From Bdellovibrionales bacterium CG12_big_fil_rev_8_21_14_0_65_38_15 (lineage in GTDB: Bacteria > Bdellovibrionota > Bacteriovoracia > Bacteriovoracales > Bacteriovoracaceae), in NCBI GenBank assembly GCA_002787775.1, contig PCUW01000054.1, positions 5,099-69,098 of the forward strand: a stretch of 64,000 bases of DNA, written 5' to 3'. Below the pieces are notes generated by a model. That model saw only the letters and a list, made by a program, of their open reading frames with translations. It did not search any database and was not told the origin of the DNA. Shown here piece by piece: positions 8,133 to 17,304 of this stretch (position 1 is the first letter of the stretch; each line of letters begins with the position of its first letter). The translations under genes were made by a program, and so were the position numbers.

Positions 8133-10222
8133 AGCTCACAAAGATCAAATGTATCGTCTTCGTGCTTAAGCTCAAAGCGAATAGTCTTAGCAATACCGTC
8201 AGCTCTTCTATGAGTAATCGTATGATTAATTGGAATATACTTACCATCAGCAGAGAACCCAAGAGGAAAAGCAATTCCACCAGTTGCTAACGGTAGAGAT
8301 TCAATTCTACTTTCGCCGTAAAGTTCAAACTCTAGTTGTCCACCAAGACACTCCCTTGAGTTAACTAAATAACCAAAGGCAGCAGGACGAGTTTCAGTAA
8401 CTTCAATATTACGTTCTGGCTCACCACTTGAAACAAGTATTTTTGTTACATAATGCTCTTTATTTCGTGATTGAACTCTAAGAGTAAGCTCTTGATCAAC
8501 TGGGACTTCAATTTGACCAATGAAATTCACTTCCGCTTCTTTACCGTTGATAAAGACACGTTGACGTCTTTTATCTACTCCAATTAATGTCACTTTTGCT
8601 TTAGATGATTCGCTAGCTGGACTTTTACCCACAACATTAGCTTGATTCGCAGCTGGGCTTGGAGTCGTGTTAACAACTTGTGGCTGTTGCCCCATTCCGG
8701 CTAGTTCTAAAAGTGTATCTTTACCAAACCATGCAACAGCGGCCAAGATGCCCACTAAAGCCAGTAAAGTCACTGGAGATGTTTTCTTTTGTTCAGGCTT
8801 ACTCGATTTCTTAGAAACAGTACGTGTACCGCTCTTCGTGCGAGTTTTAACATTTCGAGTCTTAGAAGAAACACCTGAAGATGTCTTCATTCTTCTGGTG
8901 CTTGTTTTATTTACAGCAGTTGAAGTCACATTCGCCGTACCAGTCGTTACTGATCTAGGCTTTGCATCAATTTGTAGTGCATCTTCACTTTCTTCTACAC
9001 GTGATTTAGTTTTCGTAGCTGTTTTAGCTATCGCCTTAGACTTCGTTTCAGTTTGACTGCGAAGCGCTTTAAGTTTTGGAACGGTCTCTTCTTCTTGTTC
9101 AAAGCCGAAATCTAAAACTCTATTTTCTGGTTTTACTAAATCTTCATCAGAACCTGAAGAAGAGCCTGCGGCAGGAGCACTTGCTGGAGCTCCGCCACCA
9201 TTTTGTTCTCTTTTAAGGTCTTCAAGATATGGCTTAAGATCAATTTTACCAAACTCAAAAAGCTTTTCACGGTCAGCTTTAATTTCATCTTTAAATAGCT
9301 CTTTAGCAAAATAAGCTAAGTCAGTGGCATTAAAGTCCGCTTTATAAGAATAAAGAAAACGTGTTAGCTCTTTATTCATTTCATTAAGATCATTAAAACG
9401 CTTAGAGCGATCTTTTGAAAGAGACTTTAAGACGATTTGATCAAGCTCTTTAGGAACCATTGGGTTAATGCTTGATGGAGGTGGAACTTTACATTCTTGA
9501 ATTTTCTTTAAAACGGCCAGATCATTTGGTGCTTTAAAGAGCTTTCTTGAACATAGCATTTCCCAAAGAGTAATCCCCAATGCGAATTGATCGTAGCGTG
9601 GATCAAGCTCTTGGCCATCAAGATATTCTGGTGCAAGGTATGAAAGTTTACCTTTAATTGTTCCGGCTTGTGTTGCTTCAGAGTTTGTTTCTGCTTTCGC
9701 AATACCAAAGTCGATCACTTTAATCGCACCATCATAGGTCAACATAATATTATGGGGAGATATATCTCTGTGAACAATATTAGCGGCTTTACCTGTTAAC
9801 TTATCAGTTAATGTGTGTGCATAAAACAAACCTTGGCAGGCTTGAGAAACAATATAAACAGAGATTTCAATTGGAAAAATGAAACCACGTTTTTTTAATT
9901 TATCGAGATACTCTTTAAGATTTCGTCCGTCACAATACTCCATAGCAACATAAAGTTGTCCATGTTGCATACCATAGTCATAAGTCTGAACGATGTTTGG
10001 GTGAAGTAGACCAAAGGTCACTTTAATCTCATCCATAAACATTGTTTTAAAAGATTCATTTTGAGAGTACTGAGGTTGTACCATTTTAATGGCTACAACT
10101 TTATCTGCTTGTTCTCCAAGAAAACGAGCACGACAAATTTTGGCCATACCACCATCAACTAGGTGATCTAGAATTAAATAACGACCAAATCTTTCGCGAG
10201 GCTTTTGACTACCATCAGACAT
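8129..10222 (-). CDS. Membrane-anchored Ser/Thr protein kinase
   Basis: The Hanks-type kinase domain spans about residues 12-290: a glycine loop (VDGGMAKICRARF), the catalytic Lys in VVAIKMVQP, the loop HRDISPHNIML, DFG in KVIDFGIAKA and APEYLDG. A long Thr/Ser/Lys-rich linker (about 380-470) precedes one transmembrane helix (TLLALVGILAAVAWF). The roughly 165-residue C-terminal part is beta-rich and PEGA-like (RRQRVFINGKEAEVN) and would be extracytoplasmic. The HRDISPHN loop is typical of myxobacterial and Bdellovibrio-group kinases. The start has only a weak upstream site. It could phosphorylate FHA partners such as the 3761-4669 cyclase, but that is only inference from proximity. Confidence 0.93.
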   Translation of the reverse strand: MSDGSQKPRERFGRYLILDHLVDGGMAKICRARFLGEQADKVVAIKMVQPQYSQNESFKTMFMDEIKVTFGLLHPNIVQTYDYGMQHGQLYVAMEYCDGRNLKEYLDKLKKRGFIFPIEISVYIVSQACQGLFYAHTLTDKLTGKAANIVHRDISPHNIMLTYDGAIKVIDFGIAKAETNSEATQAGTIKGKLSYLAPEYLDGQELDPRYDQFALGITLWEMLCSRKLFKAPNDLAVLKKIQECKVPPPSSINPMVPKELDQIVLKSLSKDRSKRFNDLNEMNKELTRFLYSYKADFNATDLAYFAKELFKDEIKADREKLFEFGKIDLKPYLEDLKREQNGGGAPASAPAAGSSSGSDEDLVKPENRVLDFGFEQEEETVPKLKALRSQTETKSKAIAKTATKTKSRVEESEDALQIDAKPRSVTTGTANVTSTAVNKTSTRRMKTSSGVSSKTRNVKTRTKSGTRTVSKKSSKPEQKKTSPVTLLALVGILAAVAWFGKDTLLELAGMGQQPQVVNTTPSPAANQANVVGKSPASESSKAKVTLIGVDKRRQRVFINGKEAEVNFIGQIEVPVDQELTLRVQSRNKEHYVTKILVSSGEPERNIEVTETRPAAFGYLVNSRECLGGQLEFELYGESRIESLPLATGGIAFPLGFSADGKYIPINHTITHRRADGIAKTIRFELKHEDDTFDLCEL

Positions 10223-10289
10223 TTTTATATCTCCCGAACATACATATCGGACGTCGAGACAGAAAACTAAAGTAGTTTATGCTATTTGT

Positions 10290-10814
10290 TTACTTGATCA
10301 AAACTTCAGTAAAATTAGGGAATTGCAGCGATATATTCTCTCTTTTTGGACTAGAATTATCTAAGCAAAGGCCGAATACGCTATAAAGGTGGAAAGAGTT
10401 TTGGTTGAAGTCCGGATGAAGCCTCATATAGTTCGCAAACTGAGGAAGCGCGACACTCGAGTATCCAGCCTCAGCAGCAAATGACTTAAAAGTGCCGTGC
10501 GATATTTTTTGTGAATCTTGGGCATAGGCCACAACAACATAATGTTTTTTACAGGCTAATAAAGTTTGTTTTTCACTAACTGAAAGCCATTGCCAAAAAG
10601 GACTTTGCTCCCCTATTTGCGCCATCAAAAGATCATAAACTAGTGTGAGTTCGGCGTACCAAGACGTTCTTTTAAAATGTAATGAATCATTCCATGTTTG
10701 ATTACCAAACTTTCCACCTCGTACCACAAAGTCTTCAGTCAAAGTTTGATTTTTACTTAAATTGGCGCAAGCGCTGATAAGAAGTATTGAAACTAGTAAC
10801 GCTCTTTTAACCAT
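10290..10814 (-). CDS. Predicted lipoprotein of unknown function
   Basis: 174 aa beginning MVKRALLVSILLISAC: a short charged start, a hydrophobic core and a lipobox (ISAC) with the lipidation Cys at about residue 16. The mature part has several Trp/Tyr and three further Cys, and I recognise no domain. The start overlaps the end of the upstream alpha/beta-hydrolase-like gene by 22 bases, so the two are co-transcribed and probably co-translated. Lipid anchoring follows from the lipobox; the function is unknown. Confidence 0.7.
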   Translation of the reverse strand: MVKRALLVSILLISACANLSKNQTLTEDFVVRGGKFGNQTWNDSLHFKRTSWYAELTLVYDLLMAQIGEQSPFWQWLSVSEKQTLLACKKHYVVVAYAQDSQKISHGTFKSFAAEAGYSSVALPQFANYMRLHPDFNQNSFHLYSVFGLCLDNSSPKRENISLQFPNFTEVLIK

Positions 10815-11632
10815 TGCAAGACATCCTTCAAAACCAATTCATTTTCATTATCAGATAATAAATCTCTTCGCGCTCTTTCGTACTCAATAAGCCTAGAATT
10901 TTCACTATCTAAAGCTTTCGTAAAGAGTCTGGCAAAATTTATTGAACTTATTGTATCACTTCCTGATAACAAGGTTAAAGTAGGAACATCAATTAAATAG
11001 GAAGCATTTTGCTCAAGTTTAATAAGTTTTTCAACCTGTCTATAGGTTCTAAGCACCAATTGTTCACGAATGAGTGGATCTTCAGATAACTTCAATCTAG
11101 CTTTTTCACTAACTGATCGATCTGAAATTTTAAGTTTCCAAGGCAAAGTGATCAAATCAAAGGGGTGCTTTAAGCGGTCGTAAACAATTCCGTTCGTTTT
11201 TGGAAGAGCATTATTAAAACGTAGTAATGGGTTGGATAGAATTAAGCCTTTTAATGCTTTTTCAGGAGGAAGACTTTGGCGATGATGCAGTCTTATGGCC
11301 AACAAGCCTCCAAAGCCATGACCTGCTAAAATCGCTGAATCATCGAGAGATTTTAGATATTCTTCAATATCATCGATGATCTCGTCGTGTTTATCGATGA
11401 CCCCTCTACCACCACCTGATCTTCCAAACCCTCTCATATCAAGCATCGATACAGCGATACCGACTTCGCTTAAGGTTTTGGCGAACTGTTGATATATTCC
11501 ATGGTAGTCAAAAAGATCATGTAGAAAAACAAGATGGACTTGATGAGGCTCGGACGGAAGATACTTTTTTACAAAAATCTCTCGAGATGAATCACGAGTT
11601 GAGACAAAAATATCGTCAACGACTTGAGCCAT
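10793..11632 (-). CDS. Alpha/beta-hydrolase-like protein lacking nucleophile Ser
   Basis: 279 aa with the monoacylglycerol-lipase/lysophospholipase layout: the oxyanion strand HLVFLHDLFDYHGIY, the DMRGFGRSGG block, and an acid-containing LLSGSDTISS. The nucleophile elbow, normally GHSxGG, reads GHGFGG; the codon is GGC where AGC would give Ser. The C-terminal His-containing segment also has no His (ARRDLLSDNENE). Two triad residues are therefore missing and the protein is probably not a serine hydrolase. It sits between a GYF-PilZ gene (TAATG overlap) and a lipoprotein gene. Confidence 0.85.
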   Translation of the reverse strand: MAQVVDDIFVSTRDSSREIFVKKYLPSEPHQVHLVFLHDLFDYHGIYQQFAKTLSEVGIAVSMLDMRGFGRSGGGRGVIDKHDEIIDDIEEYLKSLDDSAILAGHGFGGLLAIRLHHRQSLPPEKALKGLILSNPLLRFNNALPKTNGIVYDRLKHPFDLITLPWKLKISDRSVSEKARLKLSEDPLIREQLVLRTYRQVEKLIKLEQNASYLIDVPTLTLLSGSDTISSINFARLFTKALDSENSRLIEYERARRDLLSDNENELVLKDVLQWLKERY

Positions 11633-12432
11633 TAACGAGCCTGTTCAATATAATCTTCAATTGCCTGTTTTGCTTGATCGCCTAGACCATGAAAGCGAAG
11701 AGAAAAGCCTTGAGACCCCTCAAGAACTCTTACAACTTTTCCTGTTGCCGTAAAAGATTTGGCGCCATTATCTGGGTGAACATTAAGCTTAACTTCATCA
11801 CCAGACTTACATGGAAAATTGGCGACTAAAACTTGTAAACCACCAGTAGAAATATCACGGCAAACACCTTCATAAACTTCTTGTCGATCATGAAATAAAA
11901 GACGAGCAACAAAAGGTTTTCTTGTGTGCATTCTTCTATCGCTATCATCAATCACTGGAGGCATATCGCTTGTAATACGATCGAACAATTGGGTATCAGC
12001 TAGAAATTGCCAATTCTCCATTCCAGGAACAAAAACAAATGTTTTACCGTTGATTCGATTTTCTTTATAAGCTCGACGCATTTGAGAAATAGAATATGGA
12101 CCATACTCAACTTCATCAGCACCACGGTCATAACCAATTTTAATCGTGATACAGGGTTGGTCTTCTGACAGTGCACCGATATCTAAAACCGGACGATCAC
12201 CTCTTGGTGGCTCAGAAGCACTCACGGGAGATTGAGCAGGACTAAGAGTAGCACCAGTAAAGTAATGTGCTAGTTGGTCGACGGATTTTGCACGTTGCCA
12301 GTTATCAAATCCTTTTGTCCAAACATAGGATTCACCATCTAAGGTGTTATCTTGAAATAAGCTAGAGAGCTCACTTTCTTCTACGGGACCGATTCGATCA
12401 CTACCACTGACGTAATACCAAGACGACGACAT
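11632..12432 (-). CDS. GYF-like x2 plus PilZ domain protein
   Basis: 266 aa. Two GYF_2-like modules come first: WYYVSGSDRIGPVEESEL...YVWTKGFDNW (about residues 5-60) and VEYGPYSISQMRRAY...FVFVPGMENW (about 105-160). A C-terminal PilZ domain (about 170-266) has RMHTR (RxxxR) and DISTGG (DxSxxG), the cyclic-di-GMP-contacting motifs. GYF-type modules usually bind proline-rich or unfolded peptides, so this looks like a cyclic-di-GMP-responsive adaptor. It is first in an operon with the hydrolase-like gene (TAATG junction) and a lipoprotein. AAAGGAG precedes the ATG. Confidence 0.85.
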   Translation of the reverse strand: MSSSWYYVSGSDRIGPVEESELSSLFQDNTLDGESYVWTKGFDNWQRAKSVDQLAHYFTGATLSPAQSPVSASEPPRGDRPVLDIGALSEDQPCITIKIGYDRGADEVEYGPYSISQMRRAYKENRINGKTFVFVPGMENWQFLADTQLFDRITSDMPPVIDDSDRRMHTRKPFVARLLFHDRQEVYEGVCRDISTGGLQVLVANFPCKSGDEVKLNVHPDNGAKSFTATGKVVRVLEGSQGFSLRFHGLGDQAKQAIEDYIEQAR

Positions 12433-12631
12433 GGTTTTCTCCTTTAGCTAAAACTGTCACTAAATAGCTCAATTTACATTCCTTTCTAGTTTAACCCCTC
12501 GAAACTACAGACCCAACATGGTCGAAATTGCCCGTTTCCCCCTTTCGGGTTCAAGTTTTGCCCCTTTTTTCCCGATAGGACCGATTGAGTATATGTATTT
12601 AAACATAAAAGGCATCAACCATGGGGACGCC

Positions 12632-14137
12632 ATGTTTAGTAAAATAAAGTTTTTCATCATTCTCACCTCTGCTTTAATGCTAGCAAGCTCGTGTGGGGTT
12701 GAAGAATTCGCTTCAAAAAAGAAGAAAGACTCGACACAAATTAGTGCGATTCAAACAAATACCCAAAGTGCTTGCTCAAACTTCACTTATATCAAGCCTA
12801 AAGTAGATTTTTTGTTTCTTTGGGATAACTCAAGTTCTGCCGTTTTTATTAATGACCAAACAAGACAAGCTCTAAACCAAACAATCGATCTTATCTCTAA
12901 TCGTTTTGATTATCATATTATGCTTGCACCCCTCGTTGTTCCAAATGGCGCAAGTGTTAACAGCTACGCAGGTCTTATTGTCAGTGATACACCGTCAGGA
13001 GAAATGACGAGCACTGCCCTATCAATGAGAATAGATCGTTCAGCTGCACAAAATCATCTTTCAACTTTTCCTTCAGTAGGAAGTTCTGAGTATGGTACAC
13101 AACGTGCCATTGATCTACTTAACACTAATAAAACAACATCATCTGGTGCACTTAAGAATGCCTTTCGTTATGGTGCTCACACAATCGTTGTCCTAATGTC
13201 GACAGAAGATGATGATGGCGTCTTTCAAACGGCTGGTAGTAATGAATATAATAAACTTACAAATTTTGTTTCTCAAAAAACAAGCTCACTTAATAGTATA
13301 AAAAACTCTCTAGATTCTTTGCAACTTAGATTTTTCTCAATTGTCAGAAAAAGAGAATGTAATCAAAACTATGCGCCGATGAATCCATTTGCCTTCAGTG
13401 AAGCTTACCGTCGTGTATCAGAACAAGTGTTCTATTCACAGTCTCCGCTTCCGGCAGATATTGGAAATAATCGTGACAGCTTTGATCTTTGTGACATTAG
13501 TGACTTCACAAAAGTTTTTGATGGAATCAATAACTCTATTCAAGATTTTATTCTTGGTCACAAATACAATTATTGGCCGGTGGCTCAAGCTGGTGCCAAT
13601 ATTGATCCAAATGAAATTACCGTGACTAAAGATGGCGTAAGTTATCCTCAAGTCAGTGAGCCTGTTTTTGGCAACCCTGATGCTTTCAGCTTTTCAAATT
13701 CAGTTCAAACAGTAAACACTCGTTTTGAACCAGATGCCGGTGAACCCTTCACAGGTTATGTGGTTAAACTATACGGTAACGCCCAAGTTACTTATCCAGA
13801 ATGTATGTCTGTTAGAACTCAGACTGTGCTTGAGTGGTATGGTTATGCTCACCTACAATCAAAACCAGTTGAAGCTTCAATTCAATTAAAAATTGATGGT
13901 GTACCTGTAAGTCAGTGTCCATCTAATCCAAGTGGATGTAATGGATGGGAATTGATTAAATCTGGCTCAGGCCCTACATATATTAGTAACCAAAATATGC
14001 GAATCACAGCACCTAACAACTTTACGCCAAAGTCTCCAGGCATGGTTAAGTCTGGTTACTTCCTAAAGCTTCACGGCAATGCTGCTTATTCTAATGGACA
14101 GTCTGTAAGTGTGATCTACGATCCTTCAGGAACCTAA
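12632..14137 (+). CDS. VWA-like lipoprotein
   Basis: The frame is open from 12518, but the ATG at 12632 is preferred: GGGGA lies 4 nt upstream and the protein then starts MFSKIKFFIILTSALMLASSC, a textbook lipoprotein signal with lipobox ASSC. About 501 aa. The segment VDFLFLWDNSSSAVF carries a DxSxS MIDAS motif, as in von Willebrand factor A domains, followed by alternating strands and helices (HIMLAPLVV, HTIVVLMSTEDDDG). The C-terminal 170 residues are beta-rich with paired Cys. It probably sits on the outer membrane or in the periplasm. Its ligand is unknown. Confidence 0.7.
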   Translation: MFSKIKFFIILTSALMLASSCGVEEFASKKKKDSTQISAIQTNTQSACSNFTYIKPKVDFLFLWDNSSSAVFINDQTRQALNQTIDLISNRFDYHIMLAPLVVPNGASVNSYAGLIVSDTPSGEMTSTALSMRIDRSAAQNHLSTFPSVGSSEYGTQRAIDLLNTNKTTSSGALKNAFRYGAHTIVVLMSTEDDDGVFQTAGSNEYNKLTNFVSQKTSSLNSIKNSLDSLQLRFFSIVRKRECNQNYAPMNPFAFSEAYRRVSEQVFYSQSPLPADIGNNRDSFDLCDISDFTKVFDGINNSIQDFILGHKYNYWPVAQAGANIDPNEITVTKDGVSYPQVSEPVFGNPDAFSFSNSVQTVNTRFEPDAGEPFTGYVVKLYGNAQVTYPECMSVRTQTVLEWYGYAHLQSKPVEASIQLKIDGVPVSQCPSNPSGCNGWELIKSGSGPTYISNQNMRITAPNNFTPKSPGMVKSGYFLKLHGNAAYSNGQSVSVIYDPSGT

Positions 14138-14138
14138 C

Positions 14139-14163
14139 GCTAGCGAGTTTTAAGCTCGTTAGC
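14139..14163. terminator. Hairpin at a convergent gene end
   Basis: A 9-bp stem (one G-U) at 14139-14147 and 14155-14163 with a 7-nt loop lies just after the VWA lipoprotein stop and inside the last codons of the opposite gene. The poly-U tract is weak (TCTTTC), so it is a weak or Rho-assisted terminator at best. Confidence 0.4.
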
Positions 14164-15183
14164 TCTTTCAATCGCATTCATTAATTTAATGGCCGGATAC
14201 ATTTTTACAATCTGATCATAATTAACAGTGGATGAAATTCTATTTTCATCACCTACAACCAAATCATCGCACAAGCCTTGGTCAATCGCTTCTTTAAGAT
14301 CAGTCTCTGAGATAGATGTACCGCTCGCAGCAAAATCATCTAGGATAGCTGATATATCAGCCTCAATCGCTGTTCCTTTGATTCCCTTAATCGTGATTTG
14401 ATCCATAATCTTTTTAAGAAACATTTCACATTTAGGCGAAATCGTAAGCTTTTTATTATCTTCAAGACGACGTTGATTATTTAAGAAACTCATGAGGAAT
14501 TTAAATCGCTCAGGGTTGGCGATTTGAATAAGTTTCATGGCGCCATCTTCGTCTTCCGTAAGTTCAAGGTAGCCTTGATCTTTTAATAACAAAAAGAATT
14601 CTTCAAACTTCACATCTTGAAGATTGAAAATATCAGAAGCATAGAACTTTAAAATATTCATATGCAAATTCACGACACCATCAAGTTCTTCGCCGTGAGT
14701 TTTAAGTGCCATATAAATTAAAGACAAAGCACGAATGATATCGTTGTTTTGAAAAAATTTATAATCGGCAACCTTGCCACCTTTGCCGTAACCAATAGAG
14801 TTACTTTCAAGCTCTTTTACTCTCTCATTTGTTTTTCTAAGACGATCGGCAAGGGTATTAATAATTGTTTTAAACCAAGGATTAAGACCTTCCATGGTTT
14901 TAGCAAAAGCAACGAAAGAGATCTCAACCATGTCGGTCGTGACCATGGCAGAAGCAGAACATGAGCGACGTCGTGCTTTTTGATCAAAGAAGGCCATCTC
15001 ACCGATCACTTCACCAGCACGAAGCACTCCAATTTCAACAAAGCCTCGGCCCTTTGGACGAAACAAACGAATTTGTCCGCGCTGAATAATATAAAGCGAT
15101 TCAGCTGCATCGTTTTCGTTAAAGAGGATCTCACCCGGCTTATAAGTTTTTAATCCGGATTTTTTAGCCCCTGCTGTACTCAT
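14140..15183 (-). CDS. Cyclic-nucleotide-binding domain protein
   Basis: The N-terminal cNMP-binding beta-roll (about residues 12-110) has LYIIQRGQIRLF and the phosphate-binding cassette GEVIGEMAFFDQKARRRSCSA. A coiled helix (RLRKTNERVKELES) follows, then roughly 210 residues of mostly helical sequence that I do not recognise; no obvious HTH was seen. The frame is open to a TTG at 15204, but the ATG at 15183 has GGAGAG 6 nt upstream and forms an ATGA overlap with the thiolase stop, so it is taken as the start (347 aa). The signal it senses (cAMP, cGMP or other) cannot be told from sequence. Confidence 0.85.
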   Translation of the reverse strand: MSTAGAKKSGLKTYKPGEILFNENDAAESLYIIQRGQIRLFRPKGRGFVEIGVLRAGEVIGEMAFFDQKARRRSCSASAMVTTDMVEISFVAFAKTMEGLNPWFKTIINTLADRLRKTNERVKELESNSIGYGKGGKVADYKFFQNNDIIRALSLIYMALKTHGEELDGVVNLHMNILKFYASDIFNLQDVKFEEFFLLLKDQGYLELTEDEDGAMKLIQIANPERFKFLMSFLNNQRRLEDNKKLTISPKCEMFLKKIMDQITIKGIKGTAIEADISAILDDFAASGTSISETDLKEAIDQGLCDDLVVGDENRISSTVNYDQIVKMYPAIKLMNAIERANELKTR

Positions 15184-16343
15184 CCAATTCTCTCCACAAC
15201 ACAAGCCAGAGCTTCGCCGCCACCAATACAGATAGAAGCTAAACCGTACTTTTTATTTTGATGAGCTAAAGCATTCATCAAGGTCACAATGATACGTGTG
15301 CCTGAACAACCAATCGGATGTCCTAGAGATACGCCACCACCAAAGATATTAACTTGTGCGTGATTAAGATTAAATTCTTTCATGGCTGCCATTGGAACAA
15401 CAGCGAAGGCTTCATTGATTTCAAATAAATCAATATCGTTAATTTTAAGCTTTGCTTTATCTAGCGCTTTTTTCATGGCTTCAACTGGAGCCGTCGTAAA
15501 CCATGTTGGATTTTGAGCGTGAGATGCCCATGAGACTAATTTAAATTTTGCACGATCTTTATAATCTTCACCAGCAACAACAAGTGCTGCAGCTCCATCA
15601 TTAATGGTTGAAGCATTGGCAGCAGTGATCGTTCCATTTTTATCAAACGCAGGTCTTAAGCTAGGTATTTTAGAAAAGTCAGCTTTAGCTGGGCCCTCGT
15701 CTGTATCAACGATAACATCGCCCTTTCTGCCAGGAACTGTTACTGAAACAATTTCTTTAGCAAAGATACCGTCAGCAATAGCTTTTTGTGCACGCTTAAA
15801 GCTTTCGATTGAAAAAGCATCTTGTTGTTCACGCGTAAATTCATATTTTGTTGCGCATTCTTCGGCGCAATTTCCCATGGGGCGATCAGAATAAACATCC
15901 CAAAGACCATCCCATTGCATTGAATCTTTAATTTCGCCGCCACCAAACTTAATGCCAGAGCGACCGCTTGGAAGAAGATGTGGTGCCAATGACATATTTT
16001 CCATTCCACCAGCAACAACTAATTTGTTATCACCTGCAAGAATAGATTGGGCCGCTGCAATTGTTGTACGCATGCCAGAGCCGCAAACTTTATTTATGGT
16101 TGTACATGGAACACTTTCTGGAAGTCCTGCGAAGATGGCCGCTTGTCTAGCTGGTGCTTGACCTGTTCCCGCCTGAACCACATGGCCCATGATCACTTCA
16201 TCAACTTGATCGGGACGAATATCTGCTTTTTTTAAAGCACCAGAAATAGCAACGGCACCTAATTTGGGAGCTGAAACTGAAGAGAGACTACCGAGAAAAC
16301 TTCCGCTTGGAGTACGAGCTCCAGATAATAGATATATAGACAT
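15180..16343 (-). CDS. Acetyl-CoA C-acetyltransferase (thiolase)
   Basis: Condenses two acetyl-CoA or cleaves 3-ketoacyl-CoA. All thiolase signatures are present: the acylated Cys in NKVCGSGMRT, NEAFAVVPMAA, GGGVSLGHPIGCSGTR with the catalytic His, and the C-terminal Cys in SICIGGGEA. 387 aa. AAGG sits 6 nt before the ATG at 16343, preferred over the ATG at 16349. It would supply the first or last step of the 3-hydroxyacyl pathway whose other genes (hbd, crotonase, acyl-CoA dehydrogenase) are at 24.5-27.2 kb. It is followed by the cNMP-binding gene with an ATGA overlap. Confidence 0.93.
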   Translation of the reverse strand: MSIYLLSGARTPSGSFLGSLSSVSAPKLGAVAISGALKKADIRPDQVDEVIMGHVVQAGTGQAPARQAAIFAGLPESVPCTTINKVCGSGMRTTIAAAQSILAGDNKLVVAGGMENMSLAPHLLPSGRSGIKFGGGEIKDSMQWDGLWDVYSDRPMGNCAEECATKYEFTREQQDAFSIESFKRAQKAIADGIFAKEIVSVTVPGRKGDVIVDTDEGPAKADFSKIPSLRPAFDKNGTITAANASTINDGAAALVVAGEDYKDRAKFKLVSWASHAQNPTWFTTAPVEAMKKALDKAKLKINDIDLFEINEAFAVVPMAAMKEFNLNHAQVNIFGGGVSLGHPIGCSGTRIIVTLMNALAHQNKKYGLASICIGGGEALACVVERIG

Positions 16344-16382
16344 AATCATCCTTAAACGCTTGAAAAATTATGCTCTATTAAA

Positions 16383-16727
16383 TCATACGCCGGCTGGTGA
16401 GAAAAGCTCACTTGTGCGAGCAAGAAGAAGATCTCGCGCAAATTTTGCACGCTCAGCATCACTCGCCCACTCAAGAACGACTTCTTGGCTAAAACCAATT
16501 TTCTTTTCGATGGCAGACCAATCTTTTGGAGTATGAAACGTTGTTTTGCTTTTAGCTACGCGAAGCGCAAAGCGACCAGGACTTAAGCGAGAGAGTAACG
16601 ATTGCGACACAGCTTTAGTGAAGACAATTTTATCAGCGCTAATGAGCTCGATTTCAGGTAATTCATGGTCTTCGCTAAGTTCAACTTGCCACTGAAAAGC
16701 GATTCGATTGATTGAAACTAAAGCCAT
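16383..16727 (-). CDS. Small protein of unknown function
   Basis: 114 aa, no recognised domain. The start is well supported: GGAGG lies 5 nt before the ATG at 16727. The sequence alternates short strands (RIAFQWQVEL, DKIVFTK, RFALRVAKS) and ends in a charged helix (SDAERAKFARDLLLA). It lies just upstream of the thiolase on the same strand, 39 bases before that start, so it is probably in the same operon. No signal peptide or membrane segment. Confidence 0.6.
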   Translation of the reverse strand: MALVSINRIAFQWQVELSEDHELPEIELISADKIVFTKAVSQSLLSRLSPGRFALRVAKSKTTFHTPKDWSAIEKKIGFSQEVVLEWASDAERAKFARDLLLARTSELFSPAGV

Positions 16728-16851
16728 AAATCCTCCGTTTGATCATTATAGCTTGTAGCCTCAAAGGAATGAACGGGAAGAATATTCGCTCATTTCCAAT
16801 CAATTCACTCTGGTACTACCGTTTTTAAAAAACTAAAGGTATATAACGCTT

Positions 16852-17304
16852 ATGATTAATCGAAAAAATGAAGACAAAAAAGGCACTACCCTTCCAGAAT
16901 CTTGGACGACGGGTGTCAGAAAAACTCTCAACCAAACCTACGCACCAGAATGTAAAAAGCATAATAAAAGCTTTGATATTCACGCTGAAACTCATCCAGA
17001 CGAACTGATTATTGCTTTTAGTTTTTTTGATGCTGAAAAAACAGAGCGTATCCCAACAACTTATATGGTTTCGGCCGACTTAAGTGGAAAGGCACCTGCA
17101 CAAAAAATGTTGGATGCCATTGTTGATTCTGCTGGTGTGTTCTTTGATTCATATTTTGCCACACCTGATTGGAATGAATATTTTGGTGAATGGACTGAAG
17201 CTGAAGTACGTGGCATCGAGTTCTTTTATATCGTCAATCGTGAAAATATCCGTCTAAGCCAATTGGCCGACGAATTACTTGGAAGTGATGGTGATCTCTC
17301 CTAA
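16852..17304 (+). CDS. Hypothetical protein upstream of M24 peptidase-like gene
   Basis: 150 aa, soluble and acidic, no recognised family. Features include IIAFSFFDAEK and an aromatic acidic segment (FFDSYFATPDWNEYFGEW). The end overlaps the start of the next gene by 17 bases, so the two are translationally coupled. It diverges from the 16727 gene across a 124-bp intergenic region that must hold both promoters. Confidence 0.55.
   Translation: MINRKNEDKKGTTLPESWTTGVRKTLNQTYAPECKKHNKSFDIHAETHPDELIIAFSFFDAEKTERIPTTYMVSADLSGKAPAQKMLDAIVDSAGVFFDSYFATPDWNEYFGEWTEAEVRGIEFFYIVNRENIRLSQLADELLGSDGDLS

Noticed and set aside
8667-9056. 129-codon frame opposite the kinase linker
   Set aside because: Lies inside a clear kinase gene, Val/Leu-rich and low complexity, no start signal.
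15604-16018. Overlapping frames on both strands inside the thiolase gene
   Set aside because: The thiolase signatures span this region in one frame; the others are shadows.
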